This document shows, in pieces, positions 23,085-32,845 of a stretch of 64,000 bases of DNA. Source of the stretch: Odobenus rosmarus divergens (taxonomy: Eukaryota; Chordata; Mammalia; Carnivora; Odobenidae); assembly GCF_000321225.1 (NCBI RefSeq), contig NW_004450267.1:5559195-5623194 (forward strand), in the 5' to 3' direction. A program made the translations under genes and the position numbers. Every line of letters starts with the position of its first letter. Positions within the stretch are counted from its first letter, which is position 1. A model generated the notes under the pieces. The model searched no databases. It saw only the letters and a list, made by a program, of their open reading frames with translations, and had not been told where the DNA came from.

Positions 23085-24320
23085 GGGAGGGCCAACCCCG
23101 CCGGACCCCGCCCCCCTGGGGCGGCGCACGCGCAGGCGGGCTCCAGGAACTCAGGCGGGAGGGCGGGCGCTCCTTGCTCGCGGGCCGGCGCGCGGGGCCG
23201 CAGCACCTGCGGGGGCCGGCGCTGGGCGCGGCGCCCGGCGGGCGGACGTTGACGCCGAGAGGCTAGGGCGGGCCCGCGACGTAGGGGTGGCCGCGGAACC
23301 GGAGGGGACGCCAGCCCGCAGCCCCCTTCCCAGGGGGACGGGGCGGAAGGAGCCGGGCGGGGGGGCGGTGTGAGCGGGCGCCGAGGGCAGCACCATCTGG
23401 AGGGGTGGGACCGCGCGGCCTCTTGGGGGCAGGCGAGTGCGCTGGGCAGTGCGGGCGGGGGGCCCCGGGCGGGGGGCGCAAGAGGAGCGCGGTGGGCTGA
23501 GCCCGGCGCTGCCGGAGCAGCAGCCACAGCGGGTCGGGGTTCTCAGCTGGGGCCCGCAGCAGCTCCGCGGGCTGAAGCTCGGCGTGGAGGAGCAGGGGGG
23601 CGTGGGTCCGGCCGTGCAGGAGGAGGGCGGGGTGGGCCCGGGGGTGCAGGAGCGGGGCGGCCGTGGCCACGAGCCCAGCCTGGGGGTGGTGTGGGGTCTG
23701 TCGGACGGCGCGGACTGGAGGCGCCCGCCGCGGTGGACGGTCTCGGCGGGCTGGCCTGTGGTGCAGGAGGAGGGGCTGGGGCCCTGCAAGCAGCACCAGG
23801 AGAAGGGGGGAGGCAGCCCCGCAGTGCAGGAGCGTGGGGAGGCCCGCGCCGGGGTGCAGGAGCAGGGGGAGGGGAGCCCACGCAGGCTGCTGCAGCAGTC
23901 CGAGCCGCTCTCCGAGTTCGGGGACCGCTCCGGGGAGCGCGGGGAGGGGCTCGAAAGTTCCGGGGAGCAGGGGGGGCAGTACTGGGAGAGCTGTGGGCAC
24001 CTCAGGCGGGAGGCGGTGGTCCTGGGAGCGGCCCCAGCACGCCGGGGGAGACTCGAGCTAGCGGGGAGGGCCCGGCCTGTGGGGCCCCAGGGGCCTGAGG
24101 GGGAGGGGCGCCTGGGGGTGCAGGAAGCAAATTGGCTTCCTGGGGTGCAGGAAGGACAGGTGGTGCGGGCTGTCCAGGAGACATACCTGGACGAGAAGGG
24201 GTCCCACGAGGGAGAGGGGCCCCCTGAGGGGCACAGGATCCGGAGGCGCCGGCGGAGGAGGAGGTGGTAACCTGCAGGCCGGCTGCCCGGCACGAGGATC
24301 GCTCCAGGGCCGAGGTGAGC
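23085..24320 (+). promoter_or_regulatory. TNK2: CpG island, probable distal TNK2 promoter and 5' non-coding exon
   Basis: About 1.2 kb with dense CG dinucleotides and GC boxes (for example CCCCGCCCCCC near 23105 and GGGGCGG). It lies upstream of TNK2 in the right orientation. A strong donor, CCGAG|GTGAGC, ends the GC-rich block at 24314, and CpG density drops sharply after it, as at the end of a first exon. I infer a transcript start in the island and an exon ending at 24314; the start site is not visible. Several frames longer than 200 codons stay open here on both strands. The longest ones have no ATG at their recorded starts, which are GTG. Confidence 0.65.
23584..24198. repeat. Degenerate GTGCAGGAG repeat in the CpG island
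   Basis: A GTGCAGGA-like word occurs at 23584 (GTGGAGGAG), 23614, 23644, 23761, 23824, 23854, 24118, 24145 and 24172 (GTCCAGGAG). The spacings are 30, 30, 117, 63, 30, 264, 27 and 27 bases, all multiples of three. In one + frame each copy reads V(Q/E)E after Gly, Ala or Val. Confidence 0.75.
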
Positions 24321-26200
24321 GCAAGATGTAGGGGTTTGGGGATTGGAGCGTTGGAAGCCACTGCCCGAGAGCAGGCAGTGTGTCCTGTTGGATCCTCTTC
24401 TGCCACCTCAGCCTGGACCTCGTGGAAACTGTTTGCAGGGAGGCAGCAGAAGGCAGCAGGTAGGGAAACGGAATTCTCTTCGCAGCGGGAGTTGGTGTGT
24501 TTTGAAGCAGGGGGCTGCAGCTGTTTCAGGAGAGGGTGGTCTCCAAACTGCTCGTGTTCACCCTCCTGTGTTTAAACGTGGGGAGGGAGGAAGCAGTGCA
24601 GTTTTCAAGAGCGAGACAGGATCCCTCCCCCAACTACTAAAAATGCCAACTGAAGTGATGGGGCATTTCCTTAGCGTCTAGACTGGAGATGAGACTATCT
24701 GGGCGGCTGCCAGGCCTGGGCAGAAGGAGGAGAGGGGTAGCCCCAGGCTGAGGTTGCAGAGGAGGTTTCCACCCCTCTAGCTGTCTACCCCTGTTGATGG
24801 GGTGCCTCCATGCCAGGGCTGGGATGGTGCAATCAGCACAGGTTTCCTCAGGTCCTCAAAACACATTCCATAAAAGGGAAGGGGCAGCATTGCATTAACA
24901 GGATCTTATCTAGTAACCGTTTGCCACGTGATCTGAGATGTGCGTGTGGCTGCTGGCGACATGAGCTCGAACCTGACCTGCTCCCATCACACCTTCTTGT
25001 CACAGCTGATTAATAACATAGGGCCCAGGGCCAAGGATGAATAGGGGCAGAAGGGCAGAGAACTGCTGGTGAGGCCTTCTCGGGGTGGGCTGTCAGGACC
25101 CCAGCCTGAAAGGGGTGGTTGAAGAGGGGGTGTCTGTACTGCTGGACTCTGGGCATCCTCTGTGGCCCAGAGCTCAGCCCCACCCATGGAGATGGACAGA
25201 GGGGCAGCTGTGGCATCATGGGTTCTGTACTGGCCAGGGCCAGCTCCTAGCCCAGCCTAGAGGTGGGGCTTGCAGGGGTGGGGACTATATTTGGCTTCTT
25301 GTGGACTGCCCCCTGGCCTGGGTGCCAGGCCCACTAATTCCTGGCCCAGAGGGGCTTGGTTGGCCAGTGTATGGGCCTCATCCTCCTAGGGTTGTTCACC
25401 TCTTATCTGGCACCGTATGAGTTCCTGCTTCTCTAGCCCTCAGGTTGGGGTGGGTGCAGGGTTGCTGCCGGCCTCAGCTGGGTCCCATCTTTGACCCAAC
25501 TAAAGGTGTGGTCTCTGAGTCAAATGGCCCCCAGACCTTTGTCTGAACCTGTGTGGTTGCAGATAGTTCTCTCTTGTCCGGGCAGGGGGGTAGTGGTGGT
25601 GGTGGCTGCCCGGCAAAGCCTTAGGCAGGCAGCTGCTGGGACTGTGCTGGAGGAGCCGGTTAGTCTGCTCCTGATGCAAACCCCAAACCGACTGTCAGCT
25701 TCGTCCCACGCCTGCCTGTCACACTGCCACCCCAAACACTCATGCACCGGAAGTTCAGCTGCTGTGTCCATGGTACCTGGCCCTTCTGGGATGGCCAAAC
25801 TGGTTCTGGCTCTCTGGCTTCAATGGAGAGAATTGTCTGTTCTAAACACGTACACACATATATCTTTATCCTAGTTCAGGTCAACTTGTTTGAATTTGTG
25901 GTAGATGAGGAGAAGAACTTGGACAGATCCGGATTTAGACCACTTCCTAGCTGTGTAACCTCCTGGGGCAAGACACTGTCTCTGGGCTTCGGTTTCTGTG
26001 CCGTGGGCTGTGATTTTCCCTACTCTGTCCTGAGTGTAGAGGGCTCAGACCCCTCTTCGGCTGTCTGGTGCCCGCTTTCTCGGGAGCCCTGGCTGGCAGA
26101 TGTCAGGGAGCAGGTGTCTGTGCTCCCAGATCTTGTCCTCTGGTCCCTAAATCCAAGATTATCCCCTGCCCTGTGCTTTATTCTGGAAAATGAAGTTTTA
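24321..26200. other. TNK2 first intron, left part
   Basis: Mostly unique sequence. A MIR fragment lies at about 25905-26010 on the + strand (TTTAGACCACTTCCTAGCTG then CTCTGGGCTTCGGTTTC). No further exon was recognised. Confidence 0.6.
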
Positions 26201-27054
26201 TTCTTTTTGTTTTTAATGACAGCTTTATTGAGGTATAATGATATACAGTGAAAGGAACATATTTAAAACAGTAAGTTTTAACGTATGTGTATATCCGTGA
26301 AACCACCACCACAATCAAGATAATGAACATTCCTATTACTCCCAAACCTCCCAGAGTTTTTTGTGCCCCTTCCTAATTCCTTCATCCTGCCCCTCCTTTG
26401 CTATCCTTTTTCCCCAGGCAATAGACTGGTCTGCTTTCTGTCACTGTACGTTAGTCCGCATTACCTAGAATTTTATGTCAATGGAATCAGACAGAGTGTG
26501 CTCTTTTTTTGCCTGGCTTTTTTCACTCAGCATAATTATTTTGAGATTCATTCATGTTGTGTATTTCAGTAACTCATTCATTTTGATTGCTGAGTAGCAT
26601 TCCCTTTTATGTATATACCACAGTCTATCCATTCTCCTGTTGATGGGTTGTTTTTAGTTTTTGGTTATTACAAATACAACTGTGACCATATGTGTAAGTT
26701 TTTCTGTGGACATCTTATTTTATTTCTCTTGGGTAAATCCTTAGGACTGGAATTGTGAGTCATACAGTAGGGATACATTTAACTTTTAAGGAAATTGCCA
26801 GACTGTTTTCCGGAGTGGTTGTACTATTTTACATACCTGCCAATTGTGGATGAAAGTTCTAGTTTGTCCACTTTTTTGCCAACACTTGGTGTGGTCAGTC
26901 TCTTTAATTTTAGACATTCTAATAGGTCTGCAGTGGTTATCTCATTGTGATTTTAATTTGCATTTCCCTAATGACTAATATTACTGAGCATCTTTTCAGG
27001 TGCTAATTTGCCATTTGTATATCTGGTGCTGTGTCTGTTCAGATGGTTTACCCA

Positions 27055-27253
27055 GGGGCGCCTGGATGGCCCAGTCATTAAGCATCGGCCGTCGGCTCAG
27101 GTCATGATCCCAGGACCCTGGGATTGAGCCGCACAAGGGGCTCCCTGCTTGTCCCTCTCCCTCTGCCCCTTCCCCTGCTTGTGTGCTCTCTCTCTCTCTC
27201 TCTCTCTCTCTCGGTCAAATAAATAAATAAATAAAAATCTTTTAAAAAAAACG
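27055..27253 (+). repeat. Can-SINE
   Basis: Head GGGCGCCTGGATGGCCCAGT, a (CT)n run at 27185-27213 and tail AAATAAATAAATAAAAATCT. Confidence 0.92.
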
Positions 27254-27585
27254 AAACAAGAAAAAAATCCTTTACCCATTTTTCAATTGTGGGGTTTTTT
27301 TCGTATTCAGTTTTGCAAGTTCTTTATATATTCTGCATACAAACCCTTTATTGAATATGTTGGGATTGGATATGTTTGATTGCACATATTTCCTTCCAGT
27401 CTTTGGCTTGCATTTTAATTCTTTTAACAGTGTCTTTTGACAAGCAGAATTTTAAATTTTAATGAACTCTAGTTTAACAACTAGTTCCTTTATGGTTTGT
27501 GCTTTTGGTGTCATGTCCAAGAAATCTTTGCCTAAGCCAAAGCCAATGGTTTTCTCCTGTTTTTCTTCTAGAAGTTTTATTTATT

Positions 27586-27700
27586 ATTATTTTTTAAGAT
27601 TTTGTTTTTAAGTAATCTCTACACCCAGCGTAGGGGCTTGAATTCACAGTCCCAAGATCAAGAGTCTCATGCTGTACTGGCTGAGCCACCCAGGTGCCCA
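27586..27700 (-). repeat. Short Can-SINE variant
   Basis: TTTTAAGTAATCTCTACACC core and GAGCCACCCAGGTGCCCA end. The flanks CTTCTAGAAG recur on both sides (27567 and 27701), consistent with target-site duplication. Confidence 0.85.
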
Positions 27701-28340
27701 CTTCTAGAAGGTTTATGGTTATGGGTTTTACATTTAGGTCTGTGAGCCGTTCGGGGTTAATTCTTGTATATGGTGCCTGTGGAGATCCAACTATTCCAGC
27801 ACCATTTGTTGAAAAGACTTGTCTTTACATGGAATTGCCTTTGCACCTTTTGTCAAAAATCAATTGTCTGTATATGTGTAGAAGTAATTCTGGACTCTCT
27901 TTTGTTCCATTGATCAATTTGTCTGTCTTTATCCTAGTACCACACTATCTTGATCACTGTAGATTATGGGAAATATTGAAATCAGGATAAGATCTTGAAC
28001 TTTGTTCTTCCTTTTCAAAATTGTTTTAGTTACTCCACGTTCTTTGCACTTTCATATGCGTTTTAGAATCAGTTTGTTAATTTCTACAAGAAAGCTCACC
28101 AGGATTTTGGTTAGGATTACATTGGATCTGTAGCTGAATTTGGGGAGATGTCCATTATCTTAGCAATATCGGACCTTCGGACCCATAAACAATGTTTGTG
28201 TCTGTATTTATCTGGATTTTTAAGAATTTCACCAATGTTTTGTAGTTTAGGTATACAGATCTTTCACATTTTTTGTCAGATATACTTAAGTATTATGTAT
28301 TTTTTATGCTATTGTAAATGGTATTTTTACATGGTGTTTG

Positions 28341-28839
28341 GCTTTTTTATTTATCTTAATTGTGGTAAAATATATATAATGTAAAATACACCATTTTAAG
28401 CATCTTTCAGGGTATAGTTCAGTAGTGTCAGGTACATTCATATTGTGCAACTATCACCACCATCTATCTCCAGAACTTTTTCATCTTGCAAAATTGAAAC
28501 TCTGTACCTATTAAACAATAGCTCTCCATTCCCCCTCCACCCCAGCCCTTGAAGCCACGTTGTACTTTATCTTTATGAATTTGACTATTCTAAATACCTC
28601 ATAGGAATAGAATCATACAGTATTTGTCCTTTGGTGACTGGCTTTTTTCCACTTACCATGCTCAATGTACTCAAGGTTCATCCGTGTTGTGCCATGTGTT
28701 AGAATTTCCTTCTCTTTTAAGGCTGAATAATAATCCATTGTAAGAATATACCACATTTTATTTCTCTATTCATCCACTGGTGGTTGCTTTCACCTTTTGG
28801 CTGTTGTCACTAATGCTGCTATAAAATGGTGTTGTTTTT
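28341..28839 (-). mobile_element. L1 3' fragment nested in another L1
   Basis: The complement reads as an L1 3' end: ATACACCATTTTAAGCATCT, ATCACCACCATCTATCTCCA, AATAATCCATTGTAAGAATA. It sits between two parts of the surrounding L1 that are contiguous in the consensus. Confidence 0.7.
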
Positions 28840-28938
28840 AAATTTCAATTTCCTGTTGCTCGTTGTTAGTGTATACATAAACACAACTGATTTTTGTATA
28901 TTGACCTTGAATCCTACCACCTGTTAAATGTATTCTAG

Positions 28939-29135
28939 GGGTGCCTGGGTGGCTCAGTCATTAAGTGTCTGCCTTCGGCTCAGGTCATGATCCCAGGGTC
29001 CTGAGATCGAGCCCCGCATCGGGCTCCCCGCTCTGCAGGAAGAAGCCTGCTTCTCCCTCTTCCACTCCCCCTGCTTGTGTTCCCTCTCTCGCTACGTCTC
29101 TGTCTGTCAGATAAATAAATAAAATCTTTAAAAAA
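28939..29135 (+). repeat. Can-SINE
   Basis: Head GGGTGCCTGGGTGGCTCAGT, tail AAATAAATAAAATCTTTAAA. Target-site duplication AATGTATTCTAG on both sides (28927-28938 and 29136-29147). Confidence 0.95.
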
Positions 29136-29649
29136 AATGTATTCTAGTAGCTTTTTTTTAGCTTCCATTGGATTTTATACATAGACTACCATGTCATTTG
29201 TAATAAAGACAGTTTTACTTCTTCCTTTCTGATCCTTATGCCTGACAATTATTTCTTTTTCTTGTCTGATTGCACTGGCTATGTCCTCTGGTATAATGTT
29301 GAATAGAAGATGAGATTACTTGTTCCTGATCTTCAGGGAAAGACATTCAGTCTCTCACCATTATGTATGATGTTAGCTGTAGGTTTTTCATATATGGTCT
29401 TTATCAGGTTGTGCTCCCTCTATTCCTATTTTGCTTTTGTCAAAGGTTTTTTTCCTGTGACTGTAGGATTTTCTTTTTTAGTTAATATGTTGAATTAACT
29501 GATTTGTTAAAACTGATTTTCAAATGTTAAACCAACCTTGCATTCCGAGGACAAACTCCACTTGGTCATAGTATATTATTCTTTAGCTGTATTGTTGGAT
29601 TCTCTTTGCTAAAGAATTTGTTAAGAATTTTGCATCTTTTTTTAAATCT

Positions 29650-29825
29650 TATTTAAATGCAAGTAGCTAACATAGAATGTATCATTAGTTTCACATGTAA
29701 AGTTCAGTAATTCTTCGGTTGCATATAACACCCAGTGCTCATTACATCACGTGCCCTCTTTAATGCCCATCACCCAGGTACCCCATCCCCCTCCTACCTT
29801 CCCTCCAGCAGCCCTCAGTTTGTTT
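29650..29825 (-). mobile_element. Carnivore-type L1 3' end fragment
   Basis: GTATCATTAGTTTCACATGT, ATAACACCCAGTGCTCATTA and GCCCATCACCCAGGTACCCC match, in reverse, the 3' end of the younger carnivore L1 also seen at 39511. Confidence 0.85.
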
Positions 29826-30155
29826 CCTAGAGTTAAGAGGACATTTATGTTTATGAGGACAGTTTTCTTGTACTGTCTATGGGACTCATATTATACATCT
29901 TTATCTTATAGTTTGTCTTCAAGTATAAATATCTACATTTTTATTAGTAATAGTGTAAATAGATAATAGTATAAAAACCTATATTTTTATTTCCTCTGTT
30001 TATGCTATTATTGTCAAAAATTACTCTTATACACGTAAACCCATACTATACTGGTCTTATTTTTGTTTAAACAGTCAATTTATCTTTTAAAGTAATTAAA
30101 TAATAAAAACATCTTAACTATTTACCCATGTAGTTGCTATTTCCAGTGCTTCATT

Positions 30156-30740
30156 TTTTTTCAAAAGATTTATTTATTTATTATTTATTTGAGAGAGAGA
30201 GAATGAGTGGGGGAGGCAGAGCAGAGGGAGAGGGAGAAGCAGACTCCCTGCTGAGCAGGGAGCCTGTTGTGGGGCTCAATCCCAAGATCTTGAGATCATA
30301 ACCTGAGCTGAAGGCAGGCACTTAACTGACTGAGCCACCTAGGCCCCCGTCTTTTTTTTTTTTTTTAGGATTTTATTTATTAGAGAACGTGCACAAGTGG
30401 GAGGAGGGGAGGTGGGGCAGAGGGAGAGGGAGGAACAGACTAGCTGCTGAGTGGGCTTGATCCCAGGACCCTGAGATCATGACCTGAGCTAAAGGGAGTT
30501 GCTTAACCAACTGAGTCACCCAGACTCCCCCTTTTCTTTTTTATTTTATTTACTTAGAGAAAGCATGAGCAAGGGGAGGAGTTGGGGGGGGGACAGGACG
30601 AGGGAGGGGGAAAGAATCTCAAGCAGACTCTGTGCTGAGTGTGGCGCCTGACCTGGGACTCGATCTCACAACCCTGAGATCATGACCTGAATGGAAACTA
30701 AGAGTTGGATGCTCAACTCACTGAGCCACCCAGGCGCCCC
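30156..30740 (-). repeat. Stack of three Can-SINEs
   Basis: Three reverse Can-SINEs follow each other: about 30156-30348, 30350-30529 and 30533-30740. A single target-site pair, TCCAGTGCTTCATTT (30142) and TCCAGTGCTTAATTT (30741), brackets the whole stack, so the later ones entered the poly-A/T tail of an earlier one. Confidence 0.9.
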
Positions 30741-30892
30741 TCCAGTGCTTAATTTCTTCGTATAGATCCATATTTTTATATGGTATTATTTTCCTTCTGT
30801 TTTAAGGACATCTTTTATGGTAGTGCAGGTCTGCTGGTGTTAATTCTTTCAGCTTTTGTATGTTTAAAAAGTTTATTTAGTCTTTATTTTAC

Positions 30893-31070
30893 TTTTTTTT
30901 TTAAAGATTTTATTTATTTGAGAGAGAGTGAACATGAGCAGGGTGAAGGGCAGAGAGAGAAGCAGACTCCCTGCTGAGCAGAGACCCTGATATGGGGCTT
31001 GATCCCAGGACCCTGGGATCATGACCCGAGCCAAAGGCAGACGGCTAACCAACTGAGCCATCCAGGCGCC
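30893..31070 (-). repeat. Can-SINE
   Basis: T-rich start TTTTAAAGATTTTATTTATT, end GAGCCATCCAGGCGCCCC. TAGTCTTT flanks both sides. Confidence 0.92.
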
Positions 31071-31208
31071 CCTAGTCTTTTTTTTTTTTTTTTTTTAAGA
31101 TATTTCCATTGGACTAGAATTCTAGGTCATTAGTTTATTCTTTCAGTACGTAAATAATGTCGTGCCACTGTCTTCTCATTTCCATTTCTGTATGAAATTT
31201 GCTGTCAT

Positions 31209-31512
31209 CTTTTTTTTTTTTTTAAGATTTTATTTATTTGACAGAGAGACAGTGAGAGAGGGAACACAAGCGGGGGGAGTGGGAGAGGGAGAAGCAGGCC
31301 CCCCACTGAGCAGGGAGCCTGATGCGGGGCTCGATCCCAGGACCCTGAGATCATGACCTGAGCTGAAGGCAGTTGCTTAGCCAACTGAGCCACCCAGGCA
31401 TTCCCCCCCTCCTTTTTTTTTAAGTAAGCTCTGTGCCCAATGTGGGGCTTGAACTCAACAGCCCTGAGATCGAGAGTCACATGCTCCCCTGACTGAGCCA
31501 GCCAGGCGCCCC
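31209..31512 (-). repeat. Can-SINE pair (full and short variant)
   Basis: A full reverse Can-SINE at 31209-31401 is followed by a short variant at 31411-31512 (CTGTGCCCAATGTGGGGCTT). TGCTGTCAT flanks the pair at both ends. Confidence 0.9.
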
Positions 31513-31978
31513 CTCTGCTGTCATTGTTATCTTTGCTCTCTGTCTATAACCTATCTCCTTTGCCCTCCCTAGCTACACTTTAAGATTTTCTCTTTATAAC
31601 TGATTTTGAACAATTTGATTATGAGGTGTGTTGGTATAGTTTTCTTCTTGTGTCTTGTGCTTGGAGTTCATTGAACTTTTTTGAGTCTGCAGGCTTATAG
31701 TCTTTGTCAAATGTGGAAATATTTTGGCTATTAATTCTTCAAATATGTTTCTATTTGCAACTCTCTCTCCTTTCCTCAGGGAACTCCAATGATACAAATG
31801 TTAGGCCACTTGAAATTGTCCCACTGCTCACTGATGCTTTGTTTATTTAAAAAAGAATTTTATTTCTCCTCTCCACAGTTTCTGTTACTGTGTCTTCAAA
31901 TTCACCAGGTTTTTCATCTGCAGTGTCCAATCTGCCTTTAATTCCATTCAGTTTGTTTTTTCATCTCATGCAATGTAG

Positions 31979-32151
31979 TTATTTATTTATTTATTTGAGA
32001 GAGAGAGAGGGAGAGCACAGAGGGAGAATAAGAGGGAGAAGCAGACTCCCTGCTGAGTAGAGAGCCTGACATGGGGCTCAATTCCAGGACCCTGGGATCA
32101 TGACCTGAGCCAAAGGCAGATGCTTAACCAATTGAGCCACCCAGGCACCCC
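31979..32151 (-). repeat. Can-SINE
   Basis: Reverse-oriented. CAATGTAGT at both ends (near 31970 and 32156) is the target-site duplication. Confidence 0.92.
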
Positions 32152-32215
32152 TCACACAATGTAGTAGTTTTTATTCTAGAAGTTCAATTATACTCTCTTT
32201 AGAAATATATTTTTA

Positions 32216-32330
32216 GGAGTGCCTGGTTAGCTCAGTCAGTTAAGCATTGGACTCTTGATGGAGCCTACTTAAGGGAAAAAAAAATTAAATAAATAAATAA
32301 ATATAATATAAATATAAATAAATATTTTAA
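32216..32330 (+). repeat. Truncated Can-SINE with AT-rich tail
   Basis: The head GAGTGCCTGGTTAGCTCAGT is followed almost at once by an A-rich tail and a run of AAATAAATATAA units. The central body is missing. Confidence 0.8.
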
Positions 32331-32630
32331 TATTTAGTAGTAATATAGTTTTATAGTAATAATTTCTAAATGTTTAATTATTTTAATTTCCTTGTCTGCT
32401 AATTCTAACATTTGTGTCAGTTCTGGTTTTGGTTTTGTTTAATTGCTTTATCCCCTCATTATGGGTCATAGTTCCTGGCTTTTTTGCCTGCCTAATAATT
32501 TTTTGTTGGATGCCAGACAATGTAAATTTTACCTGATTTGTGGCTGGGTGCTTTTGTATTCCTGTAATTATTCTTGAGCTTTATTCTAGGATGCAGTGAC
32601 TTGGAAATAGTTTCATTATCTTACGTCTTG

Positions 32631-32830
32631 TTTTTTTTTTTTTTTTTTAAGATTTTATTTATTTATTTGAGAGAGAGAGAATGAGAGATAGCACGAGAGG
32701 AAAGAGGGTCAGAGGGAGAAGCAGACTCCCCTCTGAGCAGGGAGCCCGATGCGGGACTCGATCCCGGGACTCCAGGATCATGACCTGAGCCGAAGGCAGT
32801 CGCTTAACCAACTGAGCCACCCAGGCGCCC
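32631..32830 (-). repeat. Can-SINE
   Basis: Reverse-oriented, low divergence. Perfect target-site duplication TTACGTCTTGTTTTT (32621-32635 and 32831-32845). Confidence 0.95.
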
Positions 32831-32845
32831 TTACGTCTTGTTTTT

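Larger units (their letters stand above)
26205..29650 (-). mobile_element. LINE-1, antisense, split by a second LINE fragment and SINEs
   Basis: An old L1 in reverse: the 3' end is at the left (complement of ACAGCTTTATTGAGGTATAA). ORF2-derived sequence follows: CTGTTTTCCGGAGTGGTTGT at about 26802 and CCAGCACCATTTGTTGAAAA at about 27796. At about 28341 it is interrupted by another L1 3' fragment and resumes at about 28840 with AATTTCAATTTCCTGTTGCT. Can-SINEs sit at 27055, 27586 and 28939. No intact frame remains. Confidence 0.85.

Noticed and set aside
30142..30754. Possible CRISPR-like array of spaced repeats
   Set aside because: The repeated units are 180-210 bp SINEs with A-rich tails and target duplications; this is a mammalian locus.
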